Below are positions 1 to 9,752 of a stretch of 64,000 nucleotides of DNA, one piece after another; position 1 is the first letter of the stretch; the number at the start of each line of letters is the position of its first letter. Origin of the DNA: Rhizobium sullae (GTDB lineage Bacteria > Pseudomonadota > Alphaproteobacteria > Rhizobiales > Rhizobiaceae); contig NZ_FWER01000001.1 of assembly GCF_900169785.1 (NCBI RefSeq), forward strand, positions 125,765 to 189,764. Reading direction: 5' to 3'. The notes under the pieces are model-generated. The model made no database searches, had not been told where the DNA came from, and worked only from the letters and a program-made list of their open reading frames with translations. The position numbers and the translations under genes are program-made.

Positions 1-2
1 GC

Positions 3-608
3 GTCTGGGGCGCCCATATCACCCATCTAGCGAACTTCCGCGAGCGCGCGCCATTCCTTTCGGAAAAAGAGTATGCCGAGCTTTACCGCAATCATCCCCG
101 CGTTCACGAAGGCACTGACAATTCGGTAGCCTGCATCCGTCGCATCCTCGGATCGATCGAGGGCGAGACTGTCTGCGACATCGGGTGCGGCACCGGCGCG
201 CTGCTCAGCCGCATTCAGTCGGCGCATCCGGAACTCCATCGCCTCACAGGCGTCGACTTCGTGATAGACGACGCGTCGCGCCTTTCCGGCATTGAATATG
301 TCGCCGCCAAGGTCGAAACCCTCCCCTTTGCAGACGCGGAATTCGACACGGTCATCTGCACACATGTGATCGAGCATATTCTCGACTACCGGCGGGCGAT
401 CGCGGAACTGCGCCGGATTGCAAGACGCCGCCTCATCATCGTTGTGCCGCGTGAGCGCGAATACCGCTACACGTTCAACCCGCACTTCAACTTCTTCCCT
501 TATACGCACTCCTTCCTGAGAGCTGTCCAACCGGTGCCTTCAGTCTACGTCTGCGAGGATATAGGCCGCGACATCTTCTATTCGGAAGAAAGAGGTGCAG
601 CGGATTGA
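3..608 (+). CDS. Class I SAM-dependent methyltransferase, 5' end outside the window
   Basis: The frame is open from the window edge, so the start codon lies upstream. The visible part holds a clear SAM-binding motif I (VCDIGCGTGAL, about residues 58-68 of the visible protein), a motif II-like acidic strand (TGVDFVIDD) and a motif IV-type segment (FDTVICTHVIEHI), as in small class I methyltransferases of the Methyltransf_11 type. The substrate cannot be read from the sequence. The stop overlaps the start region of the next gene, and two small membrane proteins follow (EamA-like and GtrA-like). That suggests work on a lipid-linked sugar or surface glycan, which is inference from context only. 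The true length and any N-terminal domain are unknown. Confidence 0.85.
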   Translation, partial: VWGAHITHLANFRERAPFLSEKEYAELYRNHPRVHEGTDNSVACIRRILGSIEGETVCDIGCGTGALLSRIQSAHPELHRLTGVDFVIDDASRLSGIEYVAAKVETLPFADAEFDTVICTHVIEHILDYRRAIAELRRIARRRLIIVVPREREYRYTFNPHFNFFPYTHSFLRAVQPVPSVYVCEDIGRDIFYSEERGAAD

Positions 609-982
609 AGGACGGTTCGATGCTTTCCACTTTTTCAGCGAGCACGTGGATTGGCCTTATCGGCACGCCGCTGCTGATCGCCTCGGGTCAGGTGCTGTTC
701 AAACTGACGAGCGCGACCGCAGGCGAACTCAATGTCCGCAATATCCTTGCGCTGCTTCTCAATCCCGTGCTGCTCGCAGCACTGCTCCTTTACGCCCTCG
801 GAACGATTATCTGGATCTACGTCCTGAAAGCCGTCCCTCTGACGATTGCCTACTCCTTCATGGGGTTGACCTTCTGTTTCGTTCCTTTGCTAGCGCAGGT
901 CTTTCTCGGAGAGGCTCTTACTGTACGCTACGTCATTGGCGCCATTTTCATCATAGCCGGCATGCTGGCGATCAATGGCTGA
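605..982 (+). CDS. Small EamA/SMR-like four-helix membrane protein
   Basis: A 125-residue, strongly hydrophobic protein with about four membrane segments (near residues 14-34, 45-70, 76-96 and 100-122). It resembles the half-length EamA/SMR transporters, the group that includes ArnE/ArnF-type flippase subunits, which move lipid-linked sugars or small molecules across the inner membrane. The TTG at 605 overlaps the upstream stop; an ATG at 620 with GAAGG before it is an equally plausible start and would give 120 residues. The 3' end overlaps the next gene by 8 bases, so the three genes are probably translationally coupled. The transported substrate is unknown. Confidence 0.75.
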   Translation: MKDGSMLSTFSASTWIGLIGTPLLIASGQVLFKLTSATAGELNVRNILALLLNPVLLAALLLYALGTIIWIYVLKAVPLTIAYSFMGLTFCFVPLLAQVFLGEALTVRYVIGAIFIIAGMLAING

Positions 983-1367
983 CAGTTCTTCCAATCGAAT
1001 TTTGTTGTTCCTGCGCTTTATCGCATTGCTGCTGCTCGGACTGATGATAGATGCGCTACTCTTCCATTTGCTGCTGAATGCGGCGTTTGGCCCGCTTCTC
1101 GCGCGGACACTGAGCCTTCTTGCAGCACTTGCCATTACGCTCGCATTGCTGCACCGCATCGATCTTAAAGCACGCAATCGATTGTCGACAGAACGCCCTG
1201 GCCTTGCCGCAATCCTAATAATCGCGGCAATTCTGAACCAAGGCCTCTACGCCACGCTCGTAACGGCATTGCCGTCTCTGCAGCCGTTGGCGGCGATGGC
1301 TCTCGCCTCCACCGCCACACTGTGCTTTGCAATTTTCGGCTACCTGCGGCTCGCGTTTCGCAAATAA
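975..1367 (+). CDS. GtrA-like small membrane protein
   Basis: 130 residues with four predicted membrane helices (about 9-30, 38-58, 73-98 and 102-126) and short basic loops. Length and topology fit the GtrA family, whose members are thought to flip or position polyprenyl-phosphate sugars for glycan or lipid modification. Family assignment is by hydropathy and context rather than by a diagnostic motif. It overlaps the preceding EamA-like gene by 8 bases and follows a methyltransferase. Its stop directly abuts the stop of the convergent oxidoreductase gene, leaving no intergenic space. Confidence 0.6.
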   Translation: MADSSSNRILLFLRFIALLLLGLMIDALLFHLLLNAAFGPLLARTLSLLAALAITLALLHRIDLKARNRLSTERPGLAAILIIAAILNQGLYATLVTALPSLQPLAAMALASTATLCFAIFGYLRLAFRK

Positions 1368-2354
1368 TCAAACTGGCTGCCAGCCGTCCCTCTCGCTGGC
1401 GCGGTAGATCGCGTCGATCACCTTCTGGTTCAGCTTCGAGCTTTCGAGCGTCACCACCTCTTCCTTCTCGCCCTTCGCAGCGCGGGCAAAAGCTTCAGCT
1501 TCGCGCCTATACTGGCGGCTGTCCTGGAAGCGGAAGATTGTCGACTCGTTGTGGCTGCGGTTGGCGAGTTCCAGTTCCTCCGGCCCCCAGCGGTCGGCGT
1601 TGAAGGGCGACTTCACCTCGATATAACCCTCGGTGCCGTGGAAGACCATGACCTGGCGGTTTGCCATCTGGGTGGATATGTAGAAACTCAGCTCGAAATC
1701 GCCGAAGTCGGCCTTCACGCTCGAATAAATATCGGTGCCGAATTCCGGGTCGCGTTCGGTGACGGCCTGGATGCGCACCGGTTCCTTGCCGGTCGAGAAG
1801 CGCGTGCTGATCGTCGGATAAACGCCGATATCGGGCAGGCCGCCGCCGCCGAGTGCGGGAATGTTGCGCATGTTGCCGGGATCGCGATTAAAATAGGTGA
1901 AGGCACCCTGGACATGGCGCAGCTTGCCGATCGCACCATCGGCTATCAGCGAGCGGACCTTTCGCCAGACCGGCGCATAGGTCACCATATAGGCTTCGGT
2001 AATCAGGACCTTATTGCGATCGCGCGCAGCAATGAGGCTGTCGATCTCGCCGGCATTGAGTGCGATCGGCTTTTCGCAAAGGACGTGCTTTCCAGCGTCT
2101 GCCGCCTTGATGGTCCATTCGACGTGCTGCGACGTCGGCAGCGGAATGTAGACGGCATCGATCACGTCGGAGGCGAGCATCTCCTCATAGGAACCGAAAG
2201 CATGCGGTACGGAAAAGCGGCTGGCCATCTCTCGGGCCTTTTTCAGGTCGCGGCTGGCAATTGCGGTGACGACGCAGTTTTCCGCGTCCTGAATGGCCGG
2301 AACGACGAGTTCACGGCCGATCTTTGCCGTCGAAATGATACCGAAACGGAGCAT
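1368..2354 (-). CDS. Gfo/Idh/MocA family NAD(P)-dependent oxidoreductase
   Basis: 328 residues. An N-terminal Rossmann fold begins [15 protein letters not shown], and the family's conserved EKPIALN segment (about residue 94) carries the catalytic-region lysine. A C-terminal alpha/beta domain (about 125-300) would bind the sugar or cyclitol substrate. Such enzymes oxidise or reduce sugars, inositols or their derivatives; the exact substrate cannot be told. The ATG at 2354 is preceded by GGGAGG eight bases upstream, which supports this start. It is divergent from the aldo/keto reductase gene with about 180 bases between them, and that space should hold both promoters. Confidence 0.9.
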   Translation of the reverse strand: MLRFGIISTAKIGRELVVPAIQDAENCVVTAIASRDLKKAREMASRFSVPHAFGSYEEMLASDVIDAVYIPLPTSQHVEWTIKAADAGKHVLCEKPIALNAGEIDSLIAARDRNKVLITEAYMVTYAPVWRKVRSLIADGAIGKLRHVQGAFTYFNRDPGNMRNIPALGGGGLPDIGVYPTISTRFSTGKEPVRIQAVTERDPEFGTDIYSSVKADFGDFELSFYISTQMANRQVMVFHGTEGYIEVKSPFNADRWGPEELELANRSHNESTIFRFQDSRQYRREAEAFARAAKGEKEEVVTLESSKLNQKVIDAIYRASERDGWQPV

Positions 2355-2534
2355 GGCTTAGCCTCCCAGAGCTTGAATGGGCGCAACCTTATTCAGGGGT
2401 GGCGAGCGACGCAATGGCGCGCGCGCAAATCACGGAAGTTTGGTTTTCCTCTGCCGGAACCTGCGTTAGTTTACTCCCCGCGGCGCTCTGTCGCATCCGC
2501 ACTTTCAATCAAATCAGCATTTTAGGAGAACGCC

Positions 2535-3482
2535 ATGAAGATGCGCAGGCTTGGAAAAACAGGTCTTTCAATCTCGCCTATCGTCTTCGGCGGCAATGTC
2601 TTCGGATGGACCGCCGACCAGAAAACGTCTTTTGATATTCTCGATTCATTCTTCGACGCGGGTCTCAACACTATCGATACGGCCGACGTTTATTCATCCT
2701 GGGTGCCCGGCAACAAGGGCGGCGATTCAGAGGAGATCATCGGCAAGTGGCTGAAGAACGGAAAGGTTTCCCGCGACAGGGCGGTCATCATCACCAAGGT
2801 CGGCTCCGACATGGGCCAAGGCAGGACGCTGAAAGAGCAATATATCCTGAAGGCCGTGGAGGATTCGCTTAGGCGCCTAGGGACGGATTACATCGACCTC
2901 TACCTCTCGCATTGGCCAGACGAAAATACGCCTTATGAAGAAACGCTCGGCGCCTTTGCCAAGCTGAAAAAGCAGGGCAAGATCCGAGCGATCGGTTGCT
3001 CTAATCTTGATGCCGGCCAGCTTCAGGCATCCTTCGATGCCGCGGAGAAGGCTGGCGTTCCTCGCTACGATGTGCTGCAGCCCGAATATAATCTCTATGA
3101 GCGCTCCAGCTTCGAAGGGCGGCTTGCCGATCTTTGCGTCAAGGAAGATATCGGCGTCATCACCTATTTCAGCCTCGCAGCCGGCTTTCTCACCGGCAAG
3201 TACCGCAGCAAAGCCGATACGAAGGGCAAGGCCCGCGAGGACCGGGTCTCGAAATATCTCGACGACAAGGGCATGCGCATTCTTGCCGCACTTGATCAGA
3301 TTTCCGCCGAGACGGGTGCAACACCTGCAGAGATCTCGCTCGCCTGGCTGCTCAACAAGAAAGGCGTGACGGCACCGATCGCCAGTGCTACGAGCACCTC
3401 TCAGCTCGACAGCCTTGTAAAAGCGGCTGAACTGGAGCTTTCCGACGAAGCAATGAGACTGCTCGACCGAGCTGGCTCCTGA
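2535..3482 (+). CDS. Aldo/keto reductase
   Basis: 315 residues, full length for the family. It starts MKMRRLGKTGLSISPIVFGG, the usual N-terminal strand. The catalytic tetrad is visible: Asp in TIDTADVYS, the Tyr of the same segment, Lys in IITKVGS and His in YLSHWPD. The C-terminal part carries the NADPH-binding loop region. It probably reduces carbonyl compounds or sugars; the specificity is not evident. TTAGGAGAACGCC precedes the ATG, a strong ribosome site. A GNAT gene follows after 11 bases, so the two are probably one transcript. The divergent neighbour is also an oxidoreductase. Confidence 0.92.
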   Translation: MKMRRLGKTGLSISPIVFGGNVFGWTADQKTSFDILDSFFDAGLNTIDTADVYSSWVPGNKGGDSEEIIGKWLKNGKVSRDRAVIITKVGSDMGQGRTLKEQYILKAVEDSLRRLGTDYIDLYLSHWPDENTPYEETLGAFAKLKKQGKIRAIGCSNLDAGQLQASFDAAEKAGVPRYDVLQPEYNLYERSSFEGRLADLCVKEDIGVITYFSLAAGFLTGKYRSKADTKGKAREDRVSKYLDDKGMRILAALDQISAETGATPAEISLAWLLNKKGVTAPIASATSTSQLDSLVKAAELELSDEAMRLLDRAGS

Positions 3483-3493
3483 GGGGGAATGAC

Positions 3494-3937
3494 ATGACCG
3501 TGACAATCCGCGATGCGAGACCGGAAGACCAAGCGCGTTGGCGCGGACTCTGGAAGGATTATCTCGCCTTCTACGAAGTGACGGTCGATAAGGACATTAC
3601 CGATTCAACGTGGCGCCGGGTTTTCGATCCGGCGTCGGCAATCTTCATGCGCGTTGCGGAAGTCGATGGAAAGGTGATGGGCTTCACCCTATCGCTGACG
3701 CATGAAGGTACGTGGATTCGCGGCAAGGACTGCTATCTCGAAGATCTCTTCGTCGATTCTGCCGCCCGCGGCAAAGGGGTCGGCCGGGCGCTGCTGGATG
3801 ACCTCGTTTCTCTCTGCAAGCAGAACGGCTGGTCGCGGCTTTACTGGCACACCAACGAACAGAACAAGACGGCACGTGCGCTCTACGACAGCTATGTCGA
3901 AAGCGATGGACACATCCGCTACCGCATCAGTTTCTAA
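3494..3937 (+). CDS. GNAT family N-acetyltransferase
   Basis: 147 residues. It shows the GNAT fold order, with an acetyl-CoA pyrophosphate-binding loop in DSAARGKGVGRALLDDL (about residues 89-105) preceded by the YLEDLFVD beta strand. A C-terminal TARALYDSY helix is typical of amino-acid or antibiotic-type acetyltransferases. The ribosome site GAGGGGAA lies just before the ATG. It follows the aldo/keto reductase by 11 bases. Its 3' end overlaps the convergent M15-like gene by 11 bases. The acceptor substrate is unknown. Confidence 0.88.
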   Translation: MTVTIRDARPEDQARWRGLWKDYLAFYEVTVDKDITDSTWRRVFDPASAIFMRVAEVDGKVMGFTLSLTHEGTWIRGKDCYLEDLFVDSAARGKGVGRALLDDLVSLCKQNGWSRLYWHTNEQNKTARALYDSYVESDGHIRYRISF

Positions 3938-4544
3938 GCCGCGGAAGACCCTCGTAGAACTTCGAATGATCACCTTGCCAATTCGCCATACCAGGCTTGG
4001 TGAGGGTGCCGCGCGGCCGCACATAGCTTTGGATCACACGCTTTGGCCGCTCGTGCCATTGGATGTTGAAGGCCCATAGCTTCGGAAAGAAGCAGAGCGA
4101 TGAATAGGGCAGATGATCGTGGATCCACCATGCAAGCTTCTGCCACTCTTCCTCATCGCGATAAGTATCGATCATCCAGGGTACGACGACACAGGCCGTC
4201 GCCCCCATGCAGCCATCGAAATCATGCCTGTCCCAGATATGGTCCGCGGCACTTGATGCATTGGTCGAGCAATTGAGCTTGTTTTTGTTTCCGAACTCGT
4301 TGACGGCGGCGGAACGGTAGCCCGAGCGGATGTGCAATCTGCCGAACGTTGCCTGAAGCGGTTCGAGCAGTTCCTCGCAAAGCCGCCTGCCCGCCTCGAT
4401 CGCCAGGTCCGGGTCGTCGGGAATGTTCGGAATTCGATAGAAATCGGCGATCTCGGAATGCAGGAAATCGCGGAAGAAGAAATTCTTCGAAAGCCGCGCC
4501 CGGCCCATATCCTCGAGCGATTTCATCGATCCAGGCTTCTTCAT
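3927..4544 (-). CDS. M15-like (D,D-peptidase fold) protein
   Basis: 205 residues from the ATG at 4544, which has GGAG six bases upstream; a further in-frame ATG at 4556 lacks a ribosome site. The central region has SGYRS (the loop before the metal site in peptidase M15/hedgehog-like folds), AADHIWD with candidate His and Asp ligands, and IQWHERP with a candidate second His, in the order expected for M15_3-type zinc peptidases. No signal peptide is seen. Phage-endolysin-like or cell-wall-processing roles are known for the fold; here the function is not established. It overlaps the convergent GNAT gene by 11 bases. Confidence 0.6.
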   Translation of the reverse strand: MKKPGSMKSLEDMGRARLSKNFFFRDFLHSEIADFYRIPNIPDDPDLAIEAGRRLCEELLEPLQATFGRLHIRSGYRSAAVNEFGNKNKLNCSTNASSAADHIWDRHDFDGCMGATACVVVPWMIDTYRDEEEWQKLAWWIHDHLPYSSLCFFPKLWAFNIQWHERPKRVIQSYVRPRGTLTKPGMANWQGDHSKFYEGLPRLRN

Positions 4545-4712
4545 GCACCTCTCCATCTACTGGCACGACCCTATCCCGCCTTCCGGCTATTGCCACCCGG
4601 AAATTGCGGGCTCCAGCCTTACCAGCTGCTCCAGCTTGGCACGGCTTGCCGGGAGAGAGCCTAGCTCTAAATCTTCCAGCGTTATGATGACGCCGATACA
4701 AGGGTGCGAGAT

Positions 4713-5072
4713 ATGTCCGAACAGCAGGCAGTCGAAGCAGTCGTCCACCTCTACGTCGAAGGCATGACCTTTGCCAACGAAGCGGCTTTGCGAAAGGCCT
4801 TCCATCCGCAAAGCGCAATCATCGGTCACTACGAAAATATGGTCGAATGGCTGACGCGCGACGAATTCATCGCTGCAATCACGGCCGAAGGCGCCGCTCC
4901 GCCGGGTACGCAACCCTATATGGACATAACAACGATCGATATCGAAGGCGATGCCGCGATGGTGAAGGTGACTGACGAATTCGCGGGGATGCGATTTACC
5001 GATTATCTGTCGATGCTGAAGATCGACGGCCGCTGGACCATCGTCAACAAGCTTTACTACCTGCATGCCTGA
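4713..5072 (+). CDS. NTF2-like (SnoaL/lumazine-binding type) small protein
   Basis: 119 residues. The pattern is helix-helix then a curved sheet, seen in NTF2-like proteins: an N-terminal amphipathic helix, the segment AALRKAFHPQSAIIG, and a C-terminal YLSMLKIDGRWTIVNKLYY strand pair. Members include enzymes and ligand carriers, so no reaction is proposed. I place the start at ATG 4713, eight bases after AAGGG; a GTG at 4704 is too close to that site. It is divergent from the M15-like gene and convergent with pheT, 64 bases from the pheT stop. Confidence 0.75.
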   Translation: MSEQQAVEAVVHLYVEGMTFANEAALRKAFHPQSAIIGHYENMVEWLTRDEFIAAITAEGAAPPGTQPYMDITTIDIEGDAAMVKVTDEFAGMRFTDYLSMLKIDGRWTIVNKLYYLHA

Positions 5073-5136
5073 TGACGCAGCTTTCAGTGCTTCGGGCCGG
5101 CGAAGCCGCCAGCCCGGAGCGCCCATCATGTGCTCG

Positions 5137-7560
5137 TCAGCCTCGCAGCACGCCGCCGGTGAATTTCGCTACGCTCGCCACGATCTTCTGCGTCAAGGCT
5201 TCGAAATCCTCGTCCGTCAGCGTCCGCTCGACGGGCTGGATCTGCACTTCGATCGCAATCGACTTCTTGCCCTCACCAAGGGACGCGCCTTCGAAAATGT
5301 CGAAGACATTGACGCCGGTGACTAGCTTGCGGTCGGCACCGCTCGCGGCCCTGATGATCGCGCCCGCTTCTACCGTCCTGTCGACGACGAAAGCGAAGTC
5401 GCGCTTGACGGCCTGGAAGGGCGAAAGCTCCAGCGCCGGCTTGGTGCGCGTCGCCTTCTTCTTCGGCTCTGGCATGGCGTCGATATAGACTTCGAAGCCG
5501 CAGAGCGCACCGGAGACATCGAGCGCTTCGAGCGTCGAGGGATGGAATTCGCCGAAATAGCCGAGGACGACCTTCGGGCCCATCTTGATCGTGCCCGAGC
5601 GGCCGGGATGGTACCATTCCGGTCCGCCCTGCTCGATCTGGATGTTGCTCATCGGCAAGCCGCAGGCCTCGATCACCGCCAGCGCATCGGCCTTGGCATC
5701 GAAGACATCGACTGGCTTGCCGCCGCCCTTCACATTATTCGACCACATGCGGCCGGAGCCGGCGAGCGACGCCGTGCCGCGGCGAATGCCGCCGGCAACA
5801 CGGCGCTGGCCTTCCGGCCTGTCATTCTCATAGGTGCCGGAAACTTCGAAGATCGCCACATCGCCGTAGCCCTTGTCGGCGTTGCGCTGTGCCGCCGTCA
5901 GCAGACCCGCCAGGAGCGAGGGGCGCATGTCGGACATTTCGGCAGCGATCGGGTTTGCAAGCTTCAGTGCCGGCGAGCCGCCGCCGAAGAGCTTCGCCTG
6001 CTCTTCCGAAATGAAGGACCAGGTGACGGCCTCCAGCATGCCGCGCGAGGCAAGCGCCCGCTTGGCCATGCGGTCGCGAATCTGCAGCGTTGTCAGGATC
6101 TTGCCGTTGACCGCGGCATGGCTTTCCAGCGGCGCCGGCTTGATGTTGTCGACGCCATGGATACGCATGACTTCCTCGACGAGGTCGGCCTTGCCATCGA
6201 CATCCGGACGCCAGGAAGGAACAGCGACGGAGACACGTTCGCCCGAACCTGACACCATGAAGCCGAGGCGGGTCAGGATATCCTTGCTCTCCTCAGTCGA
6301 GACTTCGAGGCCGGTCAGGCGCTTGACTTCCGAATAAGGGAAACCGACGACCTTCGGCTGATAGCCCTGGTAGCCAACGACATCCGCCTTCGCCGGCGTG
6401 CCGCCGCAAAGTTCGAGAACGAGTTCCGTCGTGCGCTCCAGACCGGGAACCATATATTCCGGATCGACACCGCGCTCGAAGCGATAGCGGGCATCGGTGA
6501 TGATGCCGAGCGTGCGGCCCGTCTTGGCGATGTTCATCGGGTCCCAGAGTGCGCATTCGATCAGCACGTCGGTCGTGTTTTCGTCGCAGCCGGAATGCTC
6601 GCCGCCCATGACGCCGCCGATCGACTCGATGCCATCGGCATCGGCGATAACGACGTTGTTGGGCCCAAGCTTGTATTCGCGCTGGTCGAGCGCCAGCACC
6701 GTCTCGCCTTCCTTTGCGCGGCGAACCGTCAGATGACCGCTCACTTTTGCAGCGTCAAAGACGTGCATCGGCCGCCCTTGATCGAAGGTCATGTAGTTGG
6801 TGATATCGACCAGCGCATTGATCGGGCGCAGACCGATTGCCAGCAGGCGCTGCTGCATCCATTTCGGGCTCGAGCGGTTCTTGACGCCGCGCACGAGGCG
6901 GAGCGCAAAACCTGGGCAGAGTTTTTCGTCATCAAGATCGAGCCTTACTTTGACGGGTGTCTCGCCTTCGACGGCAAAGGACGGCGCAGGCCGTGCCTTC
7001 AGCGTGCCGAGACCCGACGCGGCCAGATCGCGCGCGATGCCGTAGATGCTCGTGCAGTCCGGACGGTTCGGCGTCAGGTTGATCTCGATGACCGGATCGT
7101 CGAGGTGGGCATAAGCCGCATAGCTGGTCCCAACCGGCGCGTCTTCGGGCAGATCGATGATGCCCTCATGATTGTCAGAAATCATCAGCTCCTTTTCGGA
7201 GCACATCATGCCATGGCTTTCGACGCCGCGGATATTGCCGACGGAAAGTGTTACGTCGATGCCGGGAACATAGGTGCCCGATGCGGCAAATGCGCCGACG
7301 AGACCCGCCCGCGCATTTGGCGCGCCGCAGACGACCTGGACCGGCGGACCCTTGCCGGTATCAACTGAGAGAACCTTCAGCCGATCGGCCTGCGGATGTT
7401 TTTCAGCGGAGAGAACCTTGGCAATGACGAAAGGCTTGAAGGCTGCCTTGTCATCGACATCTTCGACCTCCAGCCCGATCATCGTCAGGCGGGCGCAGAT
7501 TTCATCGAGGGTGGCATCCGTTTCCAGATGATCCTTCAGCCAGGAGAGTGTGAATTTCAT
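5137..7560 (-). CDS. pheT: Phenylalanine--tRNA ligase beta subunit
   Basis: 807 residues, the usual length of the bacterial long-form beta subunit, which pairs with PheS as an alpha2beta2 enzyme charging tRNA-Phe in the cytoplasm. Domains in order: N-terminal EMAP/OB tRNA-binding domain (about 40-150, with [11 protein letters not shown]), B3/B4 editing region (about 200-380), B5 (about 405-475), a catalytic-like core, and a C-terminal ferredoxin-like anticodon-binding domain (about 710-806). The ATG at 7560 has GGGAGG upstream. It lies 16 bases after pheS, so the two are cotranscribed. No pheT-specific promoter is evident. Confidence 0.97.
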   Translation of the reverse strand: MKFTLSWLKDHLETDATLDEICARLTMIGLEVEDVDDKAAFKPFVIAKVLSAEKHPQADRLKVLSVDTGKGPPVQVVCGAPNARAGLVGAFAASGTYVPGIDVTLSVGNIRGVESHGMMCSEKELMISDNHEGIIDLPEDAPVGTSYAAYAHLDDPVIEINLTPNRPDCTSIYGIARDLAASGLGTLKARPAPSFAVEGETPVKVRLDLDDEKLCPGFALRLVRGVKNRSSPKWMQQRLLAIGLRPINALVDITNYMTFDQGRPMHVFDAAKVSGHLTVRRAKEGETVLALDQREYKLGPNNVVIADADGIESIGGVMGGEHSGCDENTTDVLIECALWDPMNIAKTGRTLGIITDARYRFERGVDPEYMVPGLERTTELVLELCGGTPAKADVVGYQGYQPKVVGFPYSEVKRLTGLEVSTEESKDILTRLGFMVSGSGERVSVAVPSWRPDVDGKADLVEEVMRIHGVDNIKPAPLESHAAVNGKILTTLQIRDRMAKRALASRGMLEAVTWSFISEEQAKLFGGGSPALKLANPIAAEMSDMRPSLLAGLLTAAQRNADKGYGDVAIFEVSGTYENDRPEGQRRVAGGIRRGTASLAGSGRMWSNNVKGGGKPVDVFDAKADALAVIEACGLPMSNIQIEQGGPEWYHPGRSGTIKMGPKVVLGYFGEFHPSTLEALDVSGALCGFEVYIDAMPEPKKKATRTKPALELSPFQAVKRDFAFVVDRTVEAGAIIRAASGADRKLVTGVNVFDIFEGASLGEGKKSIAIEVQIQPVERTLTDEDFEALTQKIVASVAKFTGGVLRG

Positions 7561-7576
7561 GATCTCAATCCTCCCT

Positions 7577-8659
7577 TTACGCGCTCAGACCGCCGAACAG
7601 CGTCGGCATGTCGAGCGGGCGGAAGCCGTAATGGGTCATCCAGCGAATATCGGCGTTGAAGAAGTCGCGCAGGTCCGGCATGCCGTATTTCAGCATGGCG
7701 ATGCGGTCGAGGCCCATGCCCCAGGCAAAGCCCTGATATTCGTCCGGGTCGAGACCGCCATAGCGCAACACGTTCGGGTGCACCATGCCGCAGCCGAGGA
7801 TCTCCATCCAATCCGTTCCTTCGCCGAACTTGACGATCGGGCCGGAGCGGTCGCACTGGATATCAACCTCGAAGGACGGCTCGGTGAACGGGAAGAAGGA
7901 CGGACGGAAGCGCATCGTCACGCTGTCGACCTCGAAGAAGGACTTGCAGAACTCCTCAAGCACCCAGCGCATGTTGGCGACATTTGCCTTCGTGTCGATC
8001 ACCAGTCCCTCGACCTGATGGAACATCGGCGAATGAGTTGCATCCGAATCCTGGCGATAGGTCTTGCCAGGGATGATGATGCGGATCGGTGGCTTCTGTG
8101 CTTCCATCGTGCGCACCTGCACCGGCGAGGTGTGCGTGCGCAGTACCTTGCGCTCGCCGTTTTCATCCGGTTGGAAGAAGAACGTGTCGTGCATCTCGCG
8201 GGCTGGGTGGCCTTCGGGGAAATTCAACGCCGTGAAGTTGTAATAGTCGGTCTCGACATCCGGACCTTCTGCGATCGAGAAGCCCATGTCGCCGAAGATC
8301 GCGGTGATCTCGTCGACGATCTGGCTGATCGGGTGGATGCGTCCGCGCTCGACGGGCGATGAGCGGACCGGCAGGCTGATGTCGACCGTCTCCGCCTTCA
8401 GGCGGGAATTGACCGCCGCCTCCTTGAGCGTCGCCTTGCGCGCGGCAAGCGCTTCTGCGACCTCATTTTTGAGGACGTTGATTGCAACGCCCTTGGTCTG
8501 GCGCTCTTCGGGCGACATCGTGCCAAGCGTCTTCAGGAGCTCGGAAACAGAGCCCTTTTTTCCGAGGGCTGAAACGCGCACGGCTTCCAGCGCCGGTTCG
8601 TCATCGGCGGCAGCAATTTCCGCAAGCAGCGATGATTTGAGATGGTCGATATCTGACAT
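7577..8659 (-). CDS. pheS: Phenylalanine--tRNA ligase alpha subunit
   Basis: 360 residues from ATG 8659, where the protein begins [15 protein letters not shown] and GGAAAGAA lies upstream. The frame stays open further upstream through a terminator hairpin, but that extension is not coding. An N-terminal coiled-coil arm (about 1-90) is followed by the class II catalytic core, with motif 2 near [12 protein letters not shown] and motif 3 near [19 protein letters not shown] sequence (here [13 protein letters not shown]). It forms the catalytic half of PheRS with the adjacent pheT product. The intrinsic terminator before it implies that pheST has its own promoter rather than depending on rplT readthrough. 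Confidence 0.97.
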   Translation of the reverse strand: MSDIDHLKSSLLAEIAAADDEPALEAVRVSALGKKGSVSELLKTLGTMSPEERQTKGVAINVLKNEVAEALAARKATLKEAAVNSRLKAETVDISLPVRSSPVERGRIHPISQIVDEITAIFGDMGFSIAEGPDVETDYYNFTALNFPEGHPAREMHDTFFFQPDENGERKVLRTHTSPVQVRTMEAQKPPIRIIIPGKTYRQDSDATHSPMFHQVEGLVIDTKANVANMRWVLEEFCKSFFEVDSVTMRFRPSFFPFTEPSFEVDIQCDRSGPIVKFGEGTDWMEILGCGMVHPNVLRYGGLDPDEYQGFAWGMGLDRIAMLKYGMPDLRDFFNADIRWMTHYGFRPLDMPTLFGGLSA

Positions 8660-8728
8660 CGTCAATTCTTTCCGTCCAGGATCAGGCGGGTAATCGGAGG
8701 CTGGTGAAAGCCGGCAAGAAGTACAAAG

Positions 8729-8766
8729 AAAGAAAAACCCGCGCCAGCCCAAACCAGCGCGGGTTT
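8729..8766 (-). terminator. Intrinsic terminator after rplT
   Basis: On the minus strand a perfect 10-bp stem (AAACCCGCGC paired with GCGCGGGTTT) with a 12-base loop runs directly into TTTTTCTTTC. It lies between the rplT stop (8806) and the pheS start (8659), so it separates the ribosomal-protein unit from pheST. Confidence 0.85.
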
Positions 8767-8805
8767 CCCAAAATTCAAAAAAGCGTCAAGCTTGGGAAGC
8801 GCTGG

Positions 8806-9210
8806 TTAACGAACCGCGCCTTCAAACTCGTTCTTCGTACCGGCTTCCTTGAGGTACTCAAGAGCCTTCTTGGAGGCTGTGACCAGCGCGCTGAATGCTT
8901 CCGGCTCATGGATTGCCATGTCGGAGAGAACCTTGCGGTCGACTTCAATGCCGGCCTTGTTCAGGCCGTCGATGAAGCGGCCGTAGGTCAGGCCGAATTC
9001 GCGGACGGCAGCGTTGATGCGCTGGATCCAGAGCGCGCGGAAATTGCGCTTGTTCACCTTGCGGTCGCGGTAGGCGTACTGCTTGGCGCGATCGACTGCA
9101 GCCTTGGCGGTACGGATGGTGTTCTTGCGGCGGCCGTAGAAGCCTTTTGCTGCCTTCAGAACCTTCTTGTGCTTGGCGTGAGAGGTTACGCCTCTTTTTA
9201 CACGTGCCAT
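8806..9210 (-). CDS. rplT: 50S ribosomal protein L20
   Basis: 134 residues of basic protein, in the usual size range for alphaproteobacterial L20. It begins [16 protein letters not shown] and contains the conserved [10 protein letters not shown] and [20 protein letters not shown] segments that contact 23S rRNA. It acts in early 50S assembly. AAGGAG precedes the ATG. It follows rpmI by 39 bases and is closed by an intrinsic terminator. L20 represses its own operon in other bacteria; whether the leader here binds L20 cannot be judged by eye. Confidence 0.98.
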   Translation of the reverse strand: MARVKRGVTSHAKHKKVLKAAKGFYGRRKNTIRTAKAAVDRAKQYAYRDRKVNKRNFRALWIQRINAAVREFGLTYGRFIDGLNKAGIEVDRKVLSDMAIHEPEAFSALVTASKKALEYLKEAGTKNEFEGAVR

Positions 9211-9249
9211 TTCATGATCTCCTTAATCTAAAGCGTTCGCGGAATAGTC

Positions 9250-9453
9250 TTAGAGACCGTTCGGCAGGTAGTTCTTCACGACCTTGCGGCCGTCGGGTTC
9301 AGCGAGAACCATCGTGCCACGTGCGTCGCGAATGAACTTGTTGGTACGCTTGATCATGCCATGGCGCTTGCCAGCAGCGGCGGCCTTGACCTTGCCGGTC
9401 GCGGTGATCTTGAACCGCTTCTTGGCCGAGGACTTCGTCTTCATCTTGGGCAT
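9250..9453 (-). CDS. rpmI: 50S ribosomal protein L35
   Basis: 67 residues from ATG 9453, beginning [20 protein letters not shown], the normal L35 N-terminus. The frame is open about ten codons further upstream, but that part is not L35. It is very basic, with the conserved [17 protein letters not shown] segment. It is a structural protein of the large ribosomal subunit. It is the first gene of the rpmI-rplT pair, and a roughly 240-base untranslated leader separates it from the infC terminator. Confidence 0.97.
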   Translation of the reverse strand: MPKMKTKSSAKKRFKITATGKVKAAAAGKRHGMIKRTNKFIRDARGTMVLAEPDGRKVVKNYLPNGL

Positions 9454-9693
9454 TTTGCTACTCCGTTTCTGTCCTCCCTGCACGCTTCTTCAAAGAAGCC
9501 CTTCTGCGATGTCCGGTTTTGCGGAGTCGCAACAAGGTGCGGGAGCGTTTGTTGTTGATCTGCGGGTATGGCGACGAAACCGTCCCGCAAGCATTCGAAA
9601 CTGCCACGGCATGCCCTGCCGGTCAGTTCGGACGCGCGCTTATACCCGCAGCGCCAGAAAAGTGCAACGGGGCAGGCAAGGAATCTTCAGCCG
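9454..9693 (-). other. Leader/promoter region of rpmI-rplT
   Basis: No gene is visible here. Because infC ends in an intrinsic terminator, this stretch should contain the rpmI promoter and 5' leader. A short inverted repeat (GCTTCTT/AAGAAGC) sits at 9484-9499, about 30 bases upstream of the rpmI start, and could be a leader hairpin. Leaders of this operon bind L20 in some bacteria; no L20-site mimic could be confirmed by eye. Confidence 0.4.
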
Positions 9694-9729
9694 CACAAAA
9701 AACAGGAAAGCCGCCCTTGCGGACGGCTT
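9694..9729 (-). terminator. Intrinsic terminator after infC
   Basis: On the minus strand a 10-bp stem (AAAGCCGUCC with GGGCGGCUUU, one G-U pair) is capped by a GCAA tetraloop of the GNRA class and followed by CCTGTTTTTTG. It begins 24 bases after the infC stop and thus uncouples infC from rpmI-rplT. Confidence 0.85.
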
Positions 9730-9752
9730 TGATGCGTCGATGAGGACCGCGC

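Noticed and set aside
8660..8752. A Phe-Phe-Phe run upstream of pheS that looks like a phenylalanine leader peptide
   Set aside because: The TTT TTC TTT codons are the T run of the rplT terminator itself, lie after its hairpin rather than before, and the frame runs into pheS without a stop. A leader-peptide attenuator needs the opposite order.
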